DNA of 64,000 bases from Anastatus disparis (GCA_017163975.1 JAFFSR010000242.1:7155001-7219000); one strand, 5' to 3'. Counted from the first letter of the stretch, positions 47,301-62,259 are shown. Program-made: numbers and translations. The notes: a model not told the origin generated them from the letters alone.

Positions 47301-50191
47301 GCTTATATCAGAATGAGTTCACGTGAATAGATACAGTTGAAAATTTTGAATCATTATTAGACTGATTTTAAACTTACTTTTCGTACGATGTATAAATTTT
47401 TGAAATAATAACGATTTATTTATTTCAAACCAAAATAAAGGAGATCAATTATTGCTCTGTTTGTATGGTATAATAGTTATAATATTTATATAATAAATTG
47501 AATGAAAAATTCAGATTCTAGCTCAATATAGAAACGGAGAACTTTTTTTATTATTACTTTCCGGTTCCAATCGATGATTAAAAAATAAAACTTATTATAA
47601 TTTAATAATCATATTTATAATTGTACATTTTAAAACTAACCTTTTTCACTAGGAGTTTATGTAAATTACAATAATTGATTGTTTCAAATCATTATTAGAG
47701 TAAATCCAAATTTGATTCTAGCACCGTTTTTAAAATTTGAAGAATATTATTATATTTCCAATTTAAATATTGATGAAAAAGTTTATTATTTGCCTTGTTT
47801 TATTATAGGATCAGTTATATTCTATACATTTCAAATTCGAATTAATTGAATTAATGCATCATCAATTTTATAATATTTTTGTCAAATTCTATTTGAATAT
47901 TAAGTTTTCGATCGTATCAATGATTGAAATGCTAAACTAGAGTAAATGTAGATGATATGATTATAGGCTTGTATACCTGAAAAAATAGCTTGTTTGATTT
48001 AAAGTTTATATAAATAACAATAATACTCACTTTAGAATCTTTTCTGGAATACTTTACATCATCCTTTCGTTGGGGTTTTATAATTTCGAATAATATAATA
48101 GTTTATTAAATCCGATTAGAAATAAAACGGTTTAATGTTTTCATTAATTCCTGATGGTATAATATTTTAATTAAATTTTAATTTAAATACAAACAGTTAC
48201 ATAAAATTTTGATATGTGTTTTGAAATTTTGAATTATCATTAGATAAGGGTTCGTCATGATGGTTAAAATTTTATATTATTCGTAATTTGATAATGATAT
48301 ATTTATATTTGAATGTGGTTTAAGAAATTGCTTATATCAGAATGAGTTCACGTGAATAGATACAGTTGAAAATTTTGAATCATTATTAGACTGATTTTAA
48401 ACTTACTTTTCGTACGATGTATAAATTTTTGAAATAATAACGATTTATTTATTTCAAACCAAAATAAAGGAGATCAATTATTGCTCTGTTTGTATGGTAT
48501 GATAGTTATAATATTTATATAATAAATTGAATGAAAAATTCAGATTCTAGCTCAATATAGAAACGGAGAACTTTTTTTATTATTACTTTCCGGTTCCAAT
48601 CGATGATTAAAAATAAAACTTATTATAATTTAATAATCATATTTATAATTGTACATTTTAAAACTAACCTTTTTCACTAGGAGTTTATGTAAATTACAAT
48701 AATTGATTGTTTCAAATCATTATTAGAGTAAATCCAAATTTGATTCTAGCACCGTTTTTAAAATTTGAAGAATATTATTATATTTCCAATTTAAATATTG
48801 ATGAAAAAGTTTATTATTTGCCTTGTTTTATTATAGGATCAGTTATATTCTATACATTTCAAATTCGAATTAATTGAATTAATGCATCATCAATTTTATA
48901 ATATTTTTGTCAAATTCTATTTGAATATTAAGTTTTCGATCGTATCAATGATTGAAATGCTAAACTAGAGTAAATGTAGATGATATGATTATAGGCATGT
49001 ATACCTGAAGAAATAGCTTGTTTGATTTAAAGTTTATATAAATAACAATAATACTCACTTTAGAATCTTTTCTGGAATACTTTACATCATCCTTTCGTTG
49101 GGGTTTTATAATTTCGAATAATATAATAGTTTATTAAATCCGATTAGAAATAAAACGGTTTAATGTTTTCATTAATTCCTGATGGTATAATATTTTAATT
49201 AAATTTTAATTTAAATACAAACAGTTACATAAAATTTTGATATGTGTTTTGAAATTTTTAATTATCATTAGATAAGGGTTCGTCATGATGGTTAAAATAT
49301 TATATTATTCGTAATTTGATAATGATATATTTATATTTGAATGTGGTTTAAGAAATTGCTTATATCAGAATGAGTTCACGTGAATAGATACAGTTGAAAA
49401 TTTTGAATCATTATTAGACTGATTTTAAACTTACTTTTCGTACGATGTATAAATTTTTGAAATAATAACGATTTATTTATTTCAAACCAAAATAAAGGAG
49501 ATCAATTATTGCTCTGTTTGTATGGTATAATAGTTATAATATTTATATAATAAATTGAATGAAAAATTCAGATTCTAGCTCAATATAGAAACGGAGAACT
49601 TTTTTTATTATTACTTTCCGGTTCCAATCGATGATTAAAAAATAAAACTTATTATAATTTAATAATCATATTTATAATTGTACATTTTAAAACTAACCTT
49701 TTTCACTAGGAGTTTATGTAAATTACAATAATTGATTGTTTCAAATCATTATTAGAGTAAATCCAAATTTGATTCTAGCACCGTTTTTAAAATTTGAAGA
49801 ATATTATTATATTTCCAATTTAAATATTGATGAAAAAGTTTATTATTTGCCTTGTTTTATTATAGGATCAGTTATATTCTATACATTTCAAATTCGAATT
49901 AATTGAATTAATGCATCATCAATTTTATAATATTTTTGTCAAATTCTATTTGAATATTAAGTTTTCGATCGTATCAATGATTGAAATGCTAAACTAGAGT
50001 AAATGTAGATGATATGATTATAGGCATGTATACCTGAAGAAATAGCTTGTTTGATTTAAAGTTTATATAAATAACAATAATACTCACTTTAGAATCTTTT
50101 CTGGAATACTTTACATCATCCTTTCGTTGGGGTTTTATAATTTCGAATAATATAATAGTTTATTAAATCCGATTAGAAATAAAACGGTTTA

Positions 50192-51171
50192 AGGTAAAAG
50201 TACCAATAGTGAAATACGTCCTATAACTGGAATAGCTTTTATAAAAATTAGATTAAAAAAAATATTATGAAATATATACATTTATGAAAAAATATATATT
50301 TAATTTAAAGTACACTAATTTGTTTCTATGTGTAATTAATCGTTATCAGTTGTCGTTTAATATTGAAAAAATTGTAGAAATTAAATTCTCTGTAAACTCA
50401 GTAGCCAACTTTATTTTCTGTATAAAAATATGTTTGAAAGGTACCTTCAGTTATTAACGTATGTAGTCCATTTAATGAAGTTTAATGAACTTAAATGTTT
50501 TTTAATTGCATATATATAGCATCTACTAAGCAATGTTTATTAATTTTTTTAAGTTTATTACTCTGATATATTTTTATTTAAATATTCCTCTTTTCGTGCT
50601 TCCATTTTTCAAGCGTCCATATTGTGGAATAAGAAATTTAGCCGTTCCTCTTCACGGACTAAACTCTTTTCACCGCATGTTCGAAAAGTGAAATACGCAG
50701 AGTGCTTAGACATTTATTGCTCGTTTTCTTTCAAACTAGTATCTTAAATATAAAAATTATTTTATGTCAACAAGAAAATATCATTTGGTGCTTGTTTCCC
50801 GCATATATTATTAAGTGGTAAGTAAATAGTAATACAACAATTTATCATACAAGAAAATAACCTATAAACATAACCTACAATTTTTAGAATTCAAGAGTTT
50901 CAGTATGAGTGCAGCTAAAAAAAAGTCTAAAAAAAAAGAAAAGAAGCTTAAACAAAGTGTACTAGAAAAAAAAATTAAGCAGCTTAAGAAGAAAAAAGTT
51001 GAAAAGTTATATACTGAAGATGCTATGTCCAAGGCTGTACACGCAGTCACAAAAAAAGGTTTTAGCTATCAAAAAGCTGCTGCAACATATCAAGTGCCAC
51101 AAACTACATTGTTTAGAATGTGCAGCGATCCACAGAGAAAATGCAGAAAAGGACCTGCAACTGTACTTTCT
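50192..51171 (+). mobile_element. pogo-like element, deleted copy B
   Basis: Same left end, same deletion junction and same satellite jump as copies A and C. It differs from them by A-run and T-run length changes. The transposase N-terminus stays open in this copy. Confidence 0.9.
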
Positions 51172-51177
51172 TATTAG
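50905..51177 (+). CDS. truncated pogo transposase, DNA-binding domain only
   Basis: A 90-codon ORF identical to the first 88 residues of the full-length transposase at 60476, followed by two residues and a stop contributed by the deletion junction. It has a lysine-rich N-terminus (residues 4-34) and then a psq/pipsqueak-type helix-turn-helix (about residues 37-80, including KAVHAVTKKGFSYQKAAATY and VPQTTLFRM). The CENPB-type second HTH and the DDD catalytic core are absent. If expressed, it could bind the element's ends but not cut. Expression is unknown; it may be just the longest surviving relic among the three deleted copies. Confidence 0.55.
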   Translation: MSAAKKKSKKKEKKLKQSVLEKKIKQLKKKKVEKLYTEDAMSKAVHAVTKKGFSYQKAAATYQVPQTTLFRMCSDPQRKCRKGPATVLSY

Positions 51178-54100
51178 ATAAGGGTTCGTCATGATGGTTA
51201 AAATATTATTTGCTCTGTTTGTATGGTATAATAGTTATAATATTTATATAATAAATTGAATGAAAAATTCAGATTCTAGCTCAATATAGAAACGGAGAAC
51301 TTTTTTTATTATTACTTTCCGGTTCCAATCGATGATTAAAAAATAAAACTTATTATAATTTAATAATCATATTTATAATTGTACATTTTAAAACTAACCT
51401 TTTTCACTAGGAGTTTATGTAAATTACAATAATTGATTGTTTCAAATCATTATTAGAGTAAATCCAAATTTGATTCTAGAACCGTTTTTAAAATTTGAAG
51501 AATATTATTATATTTCCAATTTAAATATTGATGAAAAAGTTTATTATTTGCCTTGTTTTATTATAGGATCAGTTATATTCTATACATTTCAAATTCGAAT
51601 TAATTGAATTAATGCATCATCAATTTTATAATATTTTTGTCAAATTCTATTTGAATATTAAGTTTTCGATCGTATCAATGATTGAAATGCTAAACTAGAG
51701 TAAATGTAGATGATATGATTATAGGCATGTATACCTGAAAAAATAGCTTGTTTGATTTAAAGTTTATATAAATAACAATAATACTCACTTTAGAATCTTT
51801 TCTGTAATACTTTACATCATCCTTTCGTTGGGGTTTTATAATTTCGAATAATATAATAGTTTATTAAATCCGATTAGAAATAAAACGGTTTAATGTTTTC
51901 ATTAATTCCTGATGGTATAATATTTTAATTAAATTTTAATTTAAATACAAACAGTTACATAAAATTTTGATATGTGTTTTGAAATTTTGAATTATCATTA
52001 GATAAGGGTTCGTCATGATGGTTAAAATTTTATATTATTCGTAATTTGATAATGATATATTTATATTTGAATGTGGTTTAAGAAATTGCTTATATCAGAA
52101 TGAGTTCACGTGAATAGCTACAGTTGAAAATTTTGAATCATTATTAGACTGATTTTAAACTTACTTTTCGTACGATGTATAAATTTTTGAAATAATAACG
52201 ATTTATTTATTTCAAACCAAAATAAAGGAGATCAATTATTGCTCTGTTTGTATGGTATAATAGTTATAATATTTATATAATAAATTGAATGAAAAATTCA
52301 GATTCTAGCTCAATATAGAAACGGAGAACTTTTTTTATTATTACTTTCCGGTTCCAATCGATGATTAAAAAATAAAACTTATTATAATTTAATAATCATA
52401 TTTATAATTGTACATTTTAAAACTAACCTTTTTCACTAGGAGTTTATGTAAATTACAATAATTGATTGTTTCAAATCATTATTAGAGTAAATCCAAATTT
52501 GATTCTAGTACCGTTTTTAAAATTTGAAGAATATTATTATATTTCCAATTTAAATATTGATGAAAAAGTTTGTTATTTGCCTTGTTTTATTATAGGATCA
52601 GTTATATTCTATACATTTCAAATTCGAATTAATTGAATTAATGCATCATCAATTTTATAATATTTTTGTCAAATTCTATTTGAATATTAAGTTTTCGATC
52701 GTATCAATGATTGAAATGCTAAACTAGAGCAAATGTGGATGATATGATTATAGGCATGTATACCTGAAGAAATAGCTTGTTTGATTTAAAGTTTATATAA
52801 ATAACAATAATACTCACTTTAGAATCTTTTCTGGAATACTTTACATCACCCTTTCGTTGGGGTTTTATAATTTCGAATAATATAATAGTTTATTAAATCC
52901 GATTAGAAATAAAACGGTTTAATGTTTTCATTAATTCCTGATGGTATAATATTTTAATTAAATTTTAATTTAAATACAAACAGTTACATAAAATTTTGAT
53001 ATGTGTTTTGAAATTTTTAATTATCATTAGATAAGGGTTCGTCATGATGGTTAAAATATTATATTATTCGTAATTTGATAATGATATATTTATATTTGAA
53101 TGTGGTTTAAGGAATTGCTTATATCAGAATGAGTTCACGTGGATAGATACAGTTGAAAATTTTGAATCATTATTAGACTGATTTTAAACTTACTTTTCGT
53201 ACGATGTATAAATTTTTGAAATAATAACGATTTATTTATTTCAAACCAAAATAAAGGAGATCAATTATTGCTCTGTTTGTATGGTATAATAGTTATAATA
53301 TTTATATAATAAATTGAATGAAAAATTCAGATTCTAGCTCAATATAGAAACGGAGAACTTTTTTTATTATTACTTTCCGGTTCCAATCGATGATTAAAAA
53401 ATAAAACTTATTATAATTTAATAATCATATTTATAATTGTACATTTTAAAACTAACCTTTTTCACTAGGAGTTTATGTAAATTACAATAATTGATTGTTT
53501 CAAATCATTATTAGAGTAAATCCAAATTTGATTCTAGCACCGTTTTTAAAATTTGAAGAATATTATTATATTCCCAATTTAAATATTGATGAGAAAGTTT
53601 ATTATTTGCCTTGTTTTATTATAGGATCAGTTATATTCTATACATTTCAAATTCGAATTAATTGAATTAATGCATCATCAATTTTATAATATTTTTGTCA
53701 AATTCTATTTGAATATTAAGTTTTTGATCGTATCAATGATTGAAATGCTAAACTAGAGTAAATGTGGATGATATGATTATAGGCATGTATACCTGAAGAA
53801 ATAGCTTGTTTGATATAAAGTTTATATAAATAACAATAATACTCACTTTAGAATCTTTTCTGGAATACTTTACATCATCCTTTCGTTGGGGTTTTATAAT
53901 TTCGAATAATATAATAGTTTATTAAATCCGATTAGAAATAAAACGGTTTAATGTTTTCATTAATTCCTGATGGTATAATATTTTAATTAAATTTTAATTT
54001 AAATACAAACAGTTACATAAAATTTTGATATGTGTTTTGAAATTTTTAATTATCATTAGATAAGGGTTCGTCATGATGGTTAAAATATTATATTATTCGT

Positions 54101-54979
54101 AATTTGATAATGATATATTTATATTTGAATGTGGTTTAAGAGATTGCTTATATCAGAATGAGTTCACGTGAATAGATACAGTTGAAAATTTTGAATCATT
54201 ATTAGACTGATTTTAAACTTACTTTTCGTACGATGTATAAATTTTTGAAATAATAACGATTTATTTATTTCAAACCAAAATAAAGGAGATCAATTATTGC
54301 TCTGTTTGTATGGTATAATAGTTATAATATTTATATAATAAATTGAATGAAAAATTCAGATTCTAGCTCAATATAGAAACGGAGAACTTTTTTTATTATT
54401 ACTTTCCGGTTCCAATCGATGATTAAAAAATAAAACTTATTATAATTTAATAATCATATTTATAATTGTACATTTTAAAACTAACCTTTTTCACTAGGAG
54501 TTTATGTAAATTACAATAATTGATTGTTTCAAATCATTATTAGAGTAAATCCAAATTTGATTCTAGCACCGTTTTTAAAATTTGAAGAATATTATTATAT
54601 TTCCAATTTAAATATTGATGAAAAAGTTTATTATTTGCCTTGTTTTATTATAGGATCAGTTATATTCTATACATTTCAAATTCGAATTAATTGAATTAAT
54701 GCATCATCAATTTTATAATATTTTTGTCAAATTCTATTTGAATATTAAGTTTTCGATCGTATCAATGATTGAAATGCTAAACTAGAGTAAATGTAGATGA
54801 TATGATTATAGGCATGTATACCTGAAGAAATAGCTTGTTTGATTTAAAGTTTATATAAATAACAATAATACTCACTTTAGAATCTTTTCTGGAATACTTT
54901 ACATCATCCTTTCGTTGGGGTTTTATAATTTCGAATAATATAATAGTTTATTAAATCCGATTAGAAATAAAACGGTTTA

Positions 54980-55955
54980 AGGTAAAAGTACCAATAGTGA
55001 AATACGTCCTATAACTGGAATAGATTTTATAAAAATTAGATTAAAAAAATATTATGAAATATATACATTTATGAAAAAATATATATTTAATTTAAAGTAC
55101 ACTAATTTGTTTCTATGTGTAATTAATCGTTATCAGTTGTCGTTTAATATTGAAAAAAATTGTAGAAATTAAATTCTCTGTAAACTCAGTAGCCAACTTT
55201 ATTTTCTGTATAAAAATATGTTTGAAAGGTACCTTCAGTTATTAACGTATGTAGTCCATTTAATGAAGTTTAATGAACTTAAATGTTTTTAATTGCATAT
55301 ATATAGCATCTACTAAGCAATGTTTATTAATTTTTTTAAGTTTATTACTCTGATATATTTTTATTTAAATATTCCTCTTTTCGTGCTTCCATTTTTCAAG
55401 CGTCCATATTGTGGAATAAGAAATTTAGCCGTTCCTCTTCACGGACTAAACTCTTTTCACCGCATGTTCGAAAAGTGAAATACGCAGAGTGCTTAGACAT
55501 TTATTGCTCGTTTTCTTTCAAACTAGTATCTTAAATATAAAAATTATTTTATGTCAACAAGAAAATATCATTTGGTGCTTGTTTCCCGCATATATTATTA
55601 AGTGGTAAGTAAATAGTAATACAACAATTTATCATACAAGAAAATAACCTATAAACATAACCTACAATTTTTAGAATTCAAGAGTTTCAGTATGAGTGCA
55701 GCTAAAAAAAGTCTAAAAAAAAGAAAAGAAGCTTAAACAAAGTGTACTAGAAAAAAAAATTAAGCAGCTTAAGAAGAAAAAAGTTGAAAAGTTATATACT
55801 GAAGATGCTATGTCCAAGGCTGTACACGCAGTCACAAAAAAGGTTTTAGCTATCAAAAAGCTGCTGCAACATATCAAGTGCCACAAACTACATTGTTTAG
55901 AATGTGCAGCGATCCACAGAGAAAATGCAGAAAAGGACCTGCAACTGTACTTTCT
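54980..55955 (+). mobile_element. pogo-like element, deleted copy C
   Basis: Same structure and junction as copies A and B. The transposase frame is broken by shorter A-runs near 55705 and 55838. Confidence 0.9.
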
Positions 55956-58900
55956 TATTAGATAAGGGTTCGTCATGATGGTTAAAATATTATTTGCTCT
56001 GTTTGTATGGTATAATAGTTATAATATTTATATAATAAATTGAATGAAAAATTCAGATTCTAGCTCAATATAGAAACGGAGAACTTTTTTTATTATTACT
56101 TTCCGGTTCCAATCGATGATTAAAAATAAAACTTATTATAATTTAATAATCATATTTATAATTGTACATTTTAAAACTAACCTTTTTCACTAGGAGTTTA
56201 TGTAAATTACAATAATTGATTGTTTCAAATCATTATTAGAGTAAATCCAAATTTGATTCTAGCACCGTTTTTAAAATTTGAAGAATATTATTATATTTCC
56301 AATTTAAATATTGATGAAAAAGTTTATTATTTGCCTTGTTTTATTATAGGATCAGTTATATTCTATACATTTCAAATTCGAATTAATTGAATTAATGCAT
56401 CATCAATTTTATAATATTTTTGTCAAATTCTATTTGAATATTAAGTTTTCGATCGTATCAATGATTGAAATGCTAAACTAGAGTAAATGTAGATGATATG
56501 ATTATAGGCATGTATACCTGAAAAAATAGCTTGTTTGATTTAAAGTTTATATAAATAACAATAATACTCACTTTAGAATCTTTTCTGTAATACTTTACAT
56601 CATCCTTTCGTTGGGGTTTTATAATTTCGAATAATATAATAGTTTATTAAATCCGATTAGAAATAAAACGGTTTAATGTTTTCATTAATTCCTGATGGTA
56701 TAATATTTTAATTAAATTTTAATTTAAATACAAACAGTTACATAAAATTTTGATATGTGTTTTGAAATTTTGAATTATCATTAGATAAGGGTTCGTCATG
56801 ATGGTTAAAATTTTATATTATTCGTAATTTGATAATGATATATTTATATTTGAATGTGGTTTAAGAAATTGCTTATATCAGAATGAGTTCACGTGAATAG
56901 ATACAGTTGAAAATTTTGAATCATTATTAGACTGATTTTAAACTTACTTTTCGTACGATGTATAAATTTTTGAAATAATAACGATTTATTTATTTCAAAC
57001 CAAAATAAAGGAGATCAATTATTGCTCTGTTTGTATGGTATAATAGTTATAATATTTATATAATAAATTGAATGAAAAATTCAGATTCTAGCTCAATATA
57101 GAAACGGAGAACTTTTTTTTTATTACTTTCCGGTTCCAATCGATGATTAAAAAATAAAACTTATTATAATTTAATAATCATATTTATAATTGTACATTTT
57201 AAAACTAACCTTTTTCACTAGGAGTTTATGTAAATTACAATAATTGATTGTTTCAAATCATTATTAGAGTAAATCCAAATTTGATTCTAGCACCGTTTTT
57301 AAAATTTGAAGAATATTATTATATTTCCAATTTAAATATTGATGAAAAAGTTTGTTATTTGCCTTGTTTTATTATAGGATCAGTTATATTCTATACATTT
57401 CAAATTCGAATTAATTGAATTAATGCATCATCAATTTTATAATATTTTTGTCAAATTCTATTTGAATATTAAGTTTTCGATCGTATCAATGATTGAAATG
57501 CTAAACTAGAGCAAATGTGGATGATATGATTATAGGCATGTATACCTGAAGAAATAGCTTGTTTGATTTAAAGTTTATATAAATAACAATAATACTCACT
57601 TTAGAATCTTTTCTGGAATACTTTACATCACCCTTTCGTTGGGGTTTTATAATTTCGAATAATATAATAGTTTATTAAATCCGATTAGAAATAAAACGGT
57701 TTAATGTTTTCATTAATTCCTGATGGTATAATATTTTAATTAAATTTTAATTTAAATACAAACAGTTACATAAAATTTTGATATGTGTTTTGAAATTTTT
57801 AATTATCATTAGATAAGGGTTCGTCATGATGGTTAAAATATTATATTATTCGTAATTTGATAATGATATATTTATATTTGAATGTGGTTTAAGGAATTGC
57901 TTATATCAGAATGAGTTCACGTGAATAGATACAGTTGAAAATTTTGAATCATTATTAGACTGATTTTAAACTTACTTTTCGTACGATGTATAAATTTTTG
58001 AAATAATAACGATTTATTTATTTCAAACCAAAATAAAGGAGATCAATTATTGCTCTGTTTGTATGGTATAATAGTTATAATATTTATATAATAAATTGAA
58101 TGAAAAATTCAGATTCTAGCTCAATATAGAAACGGAGAACTTTTTTATTATTACTTTCCGGTTCCAATCGATGATTAAAAAATAAAACTTATTATAATTT
58201 AATAATCATATTTATAATTGTACATTTTAAAACTAACCTTTTTCACTAGGAGTTTATGTAAATTACAATAATTGATTGTTTCAAATCATTATTAGAGTAA
58301 ATCCAAATTTGATTCTAGCACCGTTTTTAAAATTTGAAGAATATTATTATATTTCCAATTTAAATATTGATGAAAAAGTTTATTATTTGCCTTGTTTTAT
58401 TATAGGATCAGTTATATTCTATACATTTCAAATTCGAATTAATTGAATTAATGCATCATCAATTTTATAATATTTTTGTCAAATTCTATTTGAATATTAA
58501 GTTTTCGATCGTATCAATGATTGAAATGCTAAACTAGAGTAAATGTAGATGATATGATTATAGGCATGTATACCTGAAGAAATAGCTTGTTTGATTTAAA
58601 GTTTATATAAATAACAATAATACTCACTTTAGAATCTTTTCTGGAATACTTTACATCATCCTTTCGTTGGGGTTTTATAATTTCGAATAATATAATAGTT
58701 TATTAAATCCGATTAGAAATAAAACGGTTTAATGTTTTCATTAATTCCTGATGGTATAATATTTTAATTAAATTTTAATTTAAATACAAACAGTTACATA
58801 AAATTTTGATATGTGTTTTGAAATTTTTAATTATCATTAGATAAGGGTTCGTCATGATGGTTAAAATATTATATTATTCGTAATTTGATAATGATATATT

Positions 58901-59760
58901 TATATTTGAATGTGGTTTAAGAAATTGCTTATATCAGAATGAGTTCACGTGAATAGATACAGTTGAAAATTTTGAATCATTATTAGACTGATTTTAAACT
59001 TACTTTTCGTACGATGTATAAATTTTTGAAATAATAACGATTTATTTATTTCAAACCAAAATAAAGGAGATCAATTATTGCTCTGTTTGTATGGTATAAT
59101 AGTTATAATATTTATATAATAAATTGAATGAAAAATTCAGATTCTAGCTCAATATAGAAACGGAGAACTTTTTTTATTATTACTTTCCGGTTCCAATCGA
59201 TGATTAAAAAATAAAACTTATTATAATTTAATAATCATATTTATAATTGTACATTTTAAAACTAACCTTTTTCACTAGGAGTTTATGTAAATTACAATAA
59301 TTGATTGTTTCAAATCATTATTAGAGTAAATCCAAATTTGATTCTAGCACCGTTTTTAAAATTTGAAGAATATTATTATATTTCCAATTTAAATATTGAT
59401 GAAAAAGTTTATTATTTGCCTTGTTTTATTATAGGATCAGTTATATTCTATACATTTCAAATTCGAATTAATTGAATTAATGCATCATCAATTTTATAAT
59501 ATTTTTGTCAAATTCTATTTGAATATTAAGTTTTCGATCGTATCAATGATTGAAATGCTAAACTAGAGTAAATGTAGATGATATGATTATAGGCATGTAT
59601 ACCTGAAGAAATAGCTTGTTTGATTTAAAGTTTATATAAATAACAATAATACTCACTTTAGAATCTTTTCTGGAATACTTTACATCATCCTTTCGTTGGG
59701 GTTTTATAATTTCGAATAATATAATAGTTTATTAAATCCGATTAGAAATAAAACGGTTTA

Positions 59761-59784
59761 AGGTAAAAGTACCAATAGTGAAAT
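59761..59784 (+). repeat. left terminal inverted repeat of the pogo-like element
   Basis: AGGTAAAAGTACC is perfectly matched in inverse at 63763-63775, and the match extends about ten more bases with two differences. The same left end starts copies A, B and C. Confidence 0.9.
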
Positions 59785-60475
59785 ACGTCCTATAACTGGA
59801 ATAGCTTTTATAAAAATTAGATTAAAAAAAATATTATGAAATATATACATTTATGAAAAAATATATATTTAATTTAAAGTACACTAATTTGTTTCTATGT
59901 GTAATTAATCGTTATCAGTTGTCGTTTAATATTGAAAAAAATTGTAGAAATTAAATTCTCTGTAAACTCAGTAGCCAACTTTATTTTCTGTATAAAAATA
60001 TGTTTGAAAGGTACCTTCAGTTATTAACGTATGTAGTCCATTTAATGAAGTTTAATGAACTTAAATGTTTTTTAATTGCATATATATAGCATCTACTAAG
60101 CAATGTTTATTAATTTTTTTAAGTTTATTACTCTGATATATTTTTATTTAAATATTCCTCTTTTCGTGCTTCCATTTTTCAAGCGTCCATATTGTGGAAT
60201 AAGAAATTTAGCCGTTCCTCTTCACGGACTAAACTCTTTTTCACCGCATGTTCGAAAAGTGAAATACGCAGAGTGCTTAGACATTTATTGCTCGTTTTCT
60301 TTCAAACTAGTATCTTAAATATAAAAATTATTTTATGTCAACAAGAAAATATCATTTGGTGCTTGTTTCCCGCATATATTATTAAGTGGTAAGTAAATAG
60401 TAATACAACAATTTATCATACAAGAAAATAACCTATAAACATAACCTACAATTTTTAGAATTCAAGAGTTTCAGT

Positions 60476-61966
60476 ATGAGTGCAGCTAAAAAAAAGTCTA
60501 AAAAAAAAGAAAAGAAGCTTAAACAAAGTGTACTAGAAAAAAAAATTAAGCAGCTTAAGAAGAAAAAAGTTGAAAAGTTATATACTGAAGATGCTATGTC
60601 CAAGGCTGTACACGCAGTCACAAAAAAAGGTTTTAGCTATCAAAAAGCTGCTGCAACATATCAAGTGCCACAAACTACATTGTTTAGAATGTGCAGCGAT
60701 CCACAGAGAAAATGCAGAAAAGGACCTGCAACTGTACTTTCTGAGAAAGAAGAAGAAGAAGTAGCTCAATGGATTAATTATAGAGCAGACAGAGGATTCC
60801 CGGTTACAAAATCAGTTTTACTAGATAGTGTACAACGTTACATAAAAAGTTTAGGGCGAGAAACACCGTTTACAGAAAATCGACCAGGTAGGCATTGGTA
60901 TGAAGGGTTCCTCAAACGTCACTCCGATATAGTTCGTCGCGTACCTCAACACTTAAGTGCAGTGAGAGCTTCAGTCACACAAGAAGATTTGAAAAAATGG
61001 TTTGAAGAAGTAAAAGTTTATCTTTCTTCTAAAAATTTGATTGACATACATCCATCACGAGTATTCAATTGTGATGAAACTAACATGCGATTATGTCCAC
61101 AAAGTGAAAAAGTACTTGCATCCAAAGGAACAAGAGCAGTGTACAAAGTAGTCGATGCTTTTGAAAAAGATAGTTTAAGTGCAATATTTATGTACAGCGC
61201 AGAAGGCACGAGGGCTCCACCCATGGTTTTGTATCCATACAAAGAAAAATTGCCCAAAGTTATAATACAGAATTCTCCAAAGGGCTGGGGGATTGGAATG
61301 TCTGATAATGGGTGGATGACTATAGAAACTTTTTACGAATACATCACGAATGTATTTTATAAATGGTTAGTGCAAGAAAAAGTTGAGTTTCCTGTTGTGA
61401 TATATTTAGATGGACATTCTTCTCATGTAACTGTTCCACTAGTCTCCTTCTGTAGACAAAAACAGATTGAATTGATTTTATTATACCCTAATGCTACGCA
61501 TATATTACAGCCCCTTGACATAGCATTCTTTCATCCGCTTAAAGAACTTTGGAAGAAGACTGTACTTAAATGGAAAATTGAAAATGATAATGCAAGAATA
61601 AAAAAGGAACAGTTTGCTTTAGTGCTAAAAATGACTTTAGATTCCATGACCGAAGAACAAAATATTATCAAAAGTGGTTTTAGAGCATCTGGTTTGATGC
61701 CACTTAATCCTACTATGGTCCAATATGATATTTTGAAGAAGAAAAAAAAAACAATGAAAAATTTGATGAAAATGATAAACCTGAAGAAAATCAAATTGTG
61801 AAAGATCAAAACTATGACAGCATGTCTTATTTGAAAAAGTTTGAAGACTCATTACCACATCAACTACTTCAAGATTTCAAAGTTGCAGAGTCGAGTGGTG
61901 TGTGGTCAGAAAATATTGAAAACAAGGGACTATTTAAATACTGGCTAGGAATTAAGAATTGCAGTG
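60476..61966 (+). CDS. pogo-like transposase, exon 1 (one frameshift)
   Basis: Starts at ATG 60476, after GTTTCAGT. Domains: Lys-rich tail (4-34), psq-type HTH (about 37-80), CENPB/Tc5-type HTH (about 90-155, with RPGRHWYEGFLKRH), then the DDE_1 nuclease with D200 (VFNCDETNM), D312 (IYLDGHSSH) and D348 (ILQPLDIAFFHPLK), a complete DDD triad. The uninterrupted frame ends at 61801, but from the run of ten A (61742-61751) the protein-like sequence continues one frame over (SYLKKFEDSLPHQLLQDFKV, then GLFKYWLGIKNC). A single lost A explains this. Exon 1 then ends at 61966 in a GT donor. The enzyme would excise and insert the element at TA. Apart from the A-run it looks intact. Confidence 0.88.
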
Positions 61967-61984
61967 GTATATTAATACAATAAT

Positions 61985-62170
61985 TTAAAATCATTTACAA
62001 CTAAAATTTACAATTGTTTTTTTTAATATTAAAAATTATTTACAACTAGGGTTTACAATTATTTTTTAAATATTTACAATTACTTTTATATTTACAATTA
62101 CTTTTATATTTACAATTACGTTTATATTTACAATTACGTTTTTAAAATATTTACAATTATTTACAAACAT
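61985..62170. repeat. TTTACAATTA tandem repeat in intron 1
   Basis: At least four 18-bp copies of TTTACAATTAC(T/G)TTTATA lie in the first transposase intron, with looser copies on either side. The same TTTACAATTA-type word recurs in the foldback arms (26.8-27.5 kb) and in the Helitron (10.43-10.56 kb). Confidence 0.6.
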
Positions 62171-62259
62171 TATGTGTAATTTATCTGTCTTTTGTGTACT
62201 CACAAACTAATCAATTTTATACAAATTTGATATATTTTATTACTTTTTGTGATTTTTAG

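Larger units (their letters stand above)
50192..59760. repeat. higher-order repeat of about 4.78 kb (two copies)
   Basis: The starts of the pogo copies at 50192, 54980 and 59761 are 4,788 and 4,781 bp apart. Monomers at matching places share private variants: CTGAAAAAATAG and CTGTAATAC just after each deleted copy, then AGAGCAAATGTGGATG (52729, 57510), CATCACCCTTTCG (52850, 57631) and TTTAAGGAATTGC (53108, 57892). The step from 43348 to 50192 (6,844 bp) equals one such block plus two monomers. Confidence 0.88.
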
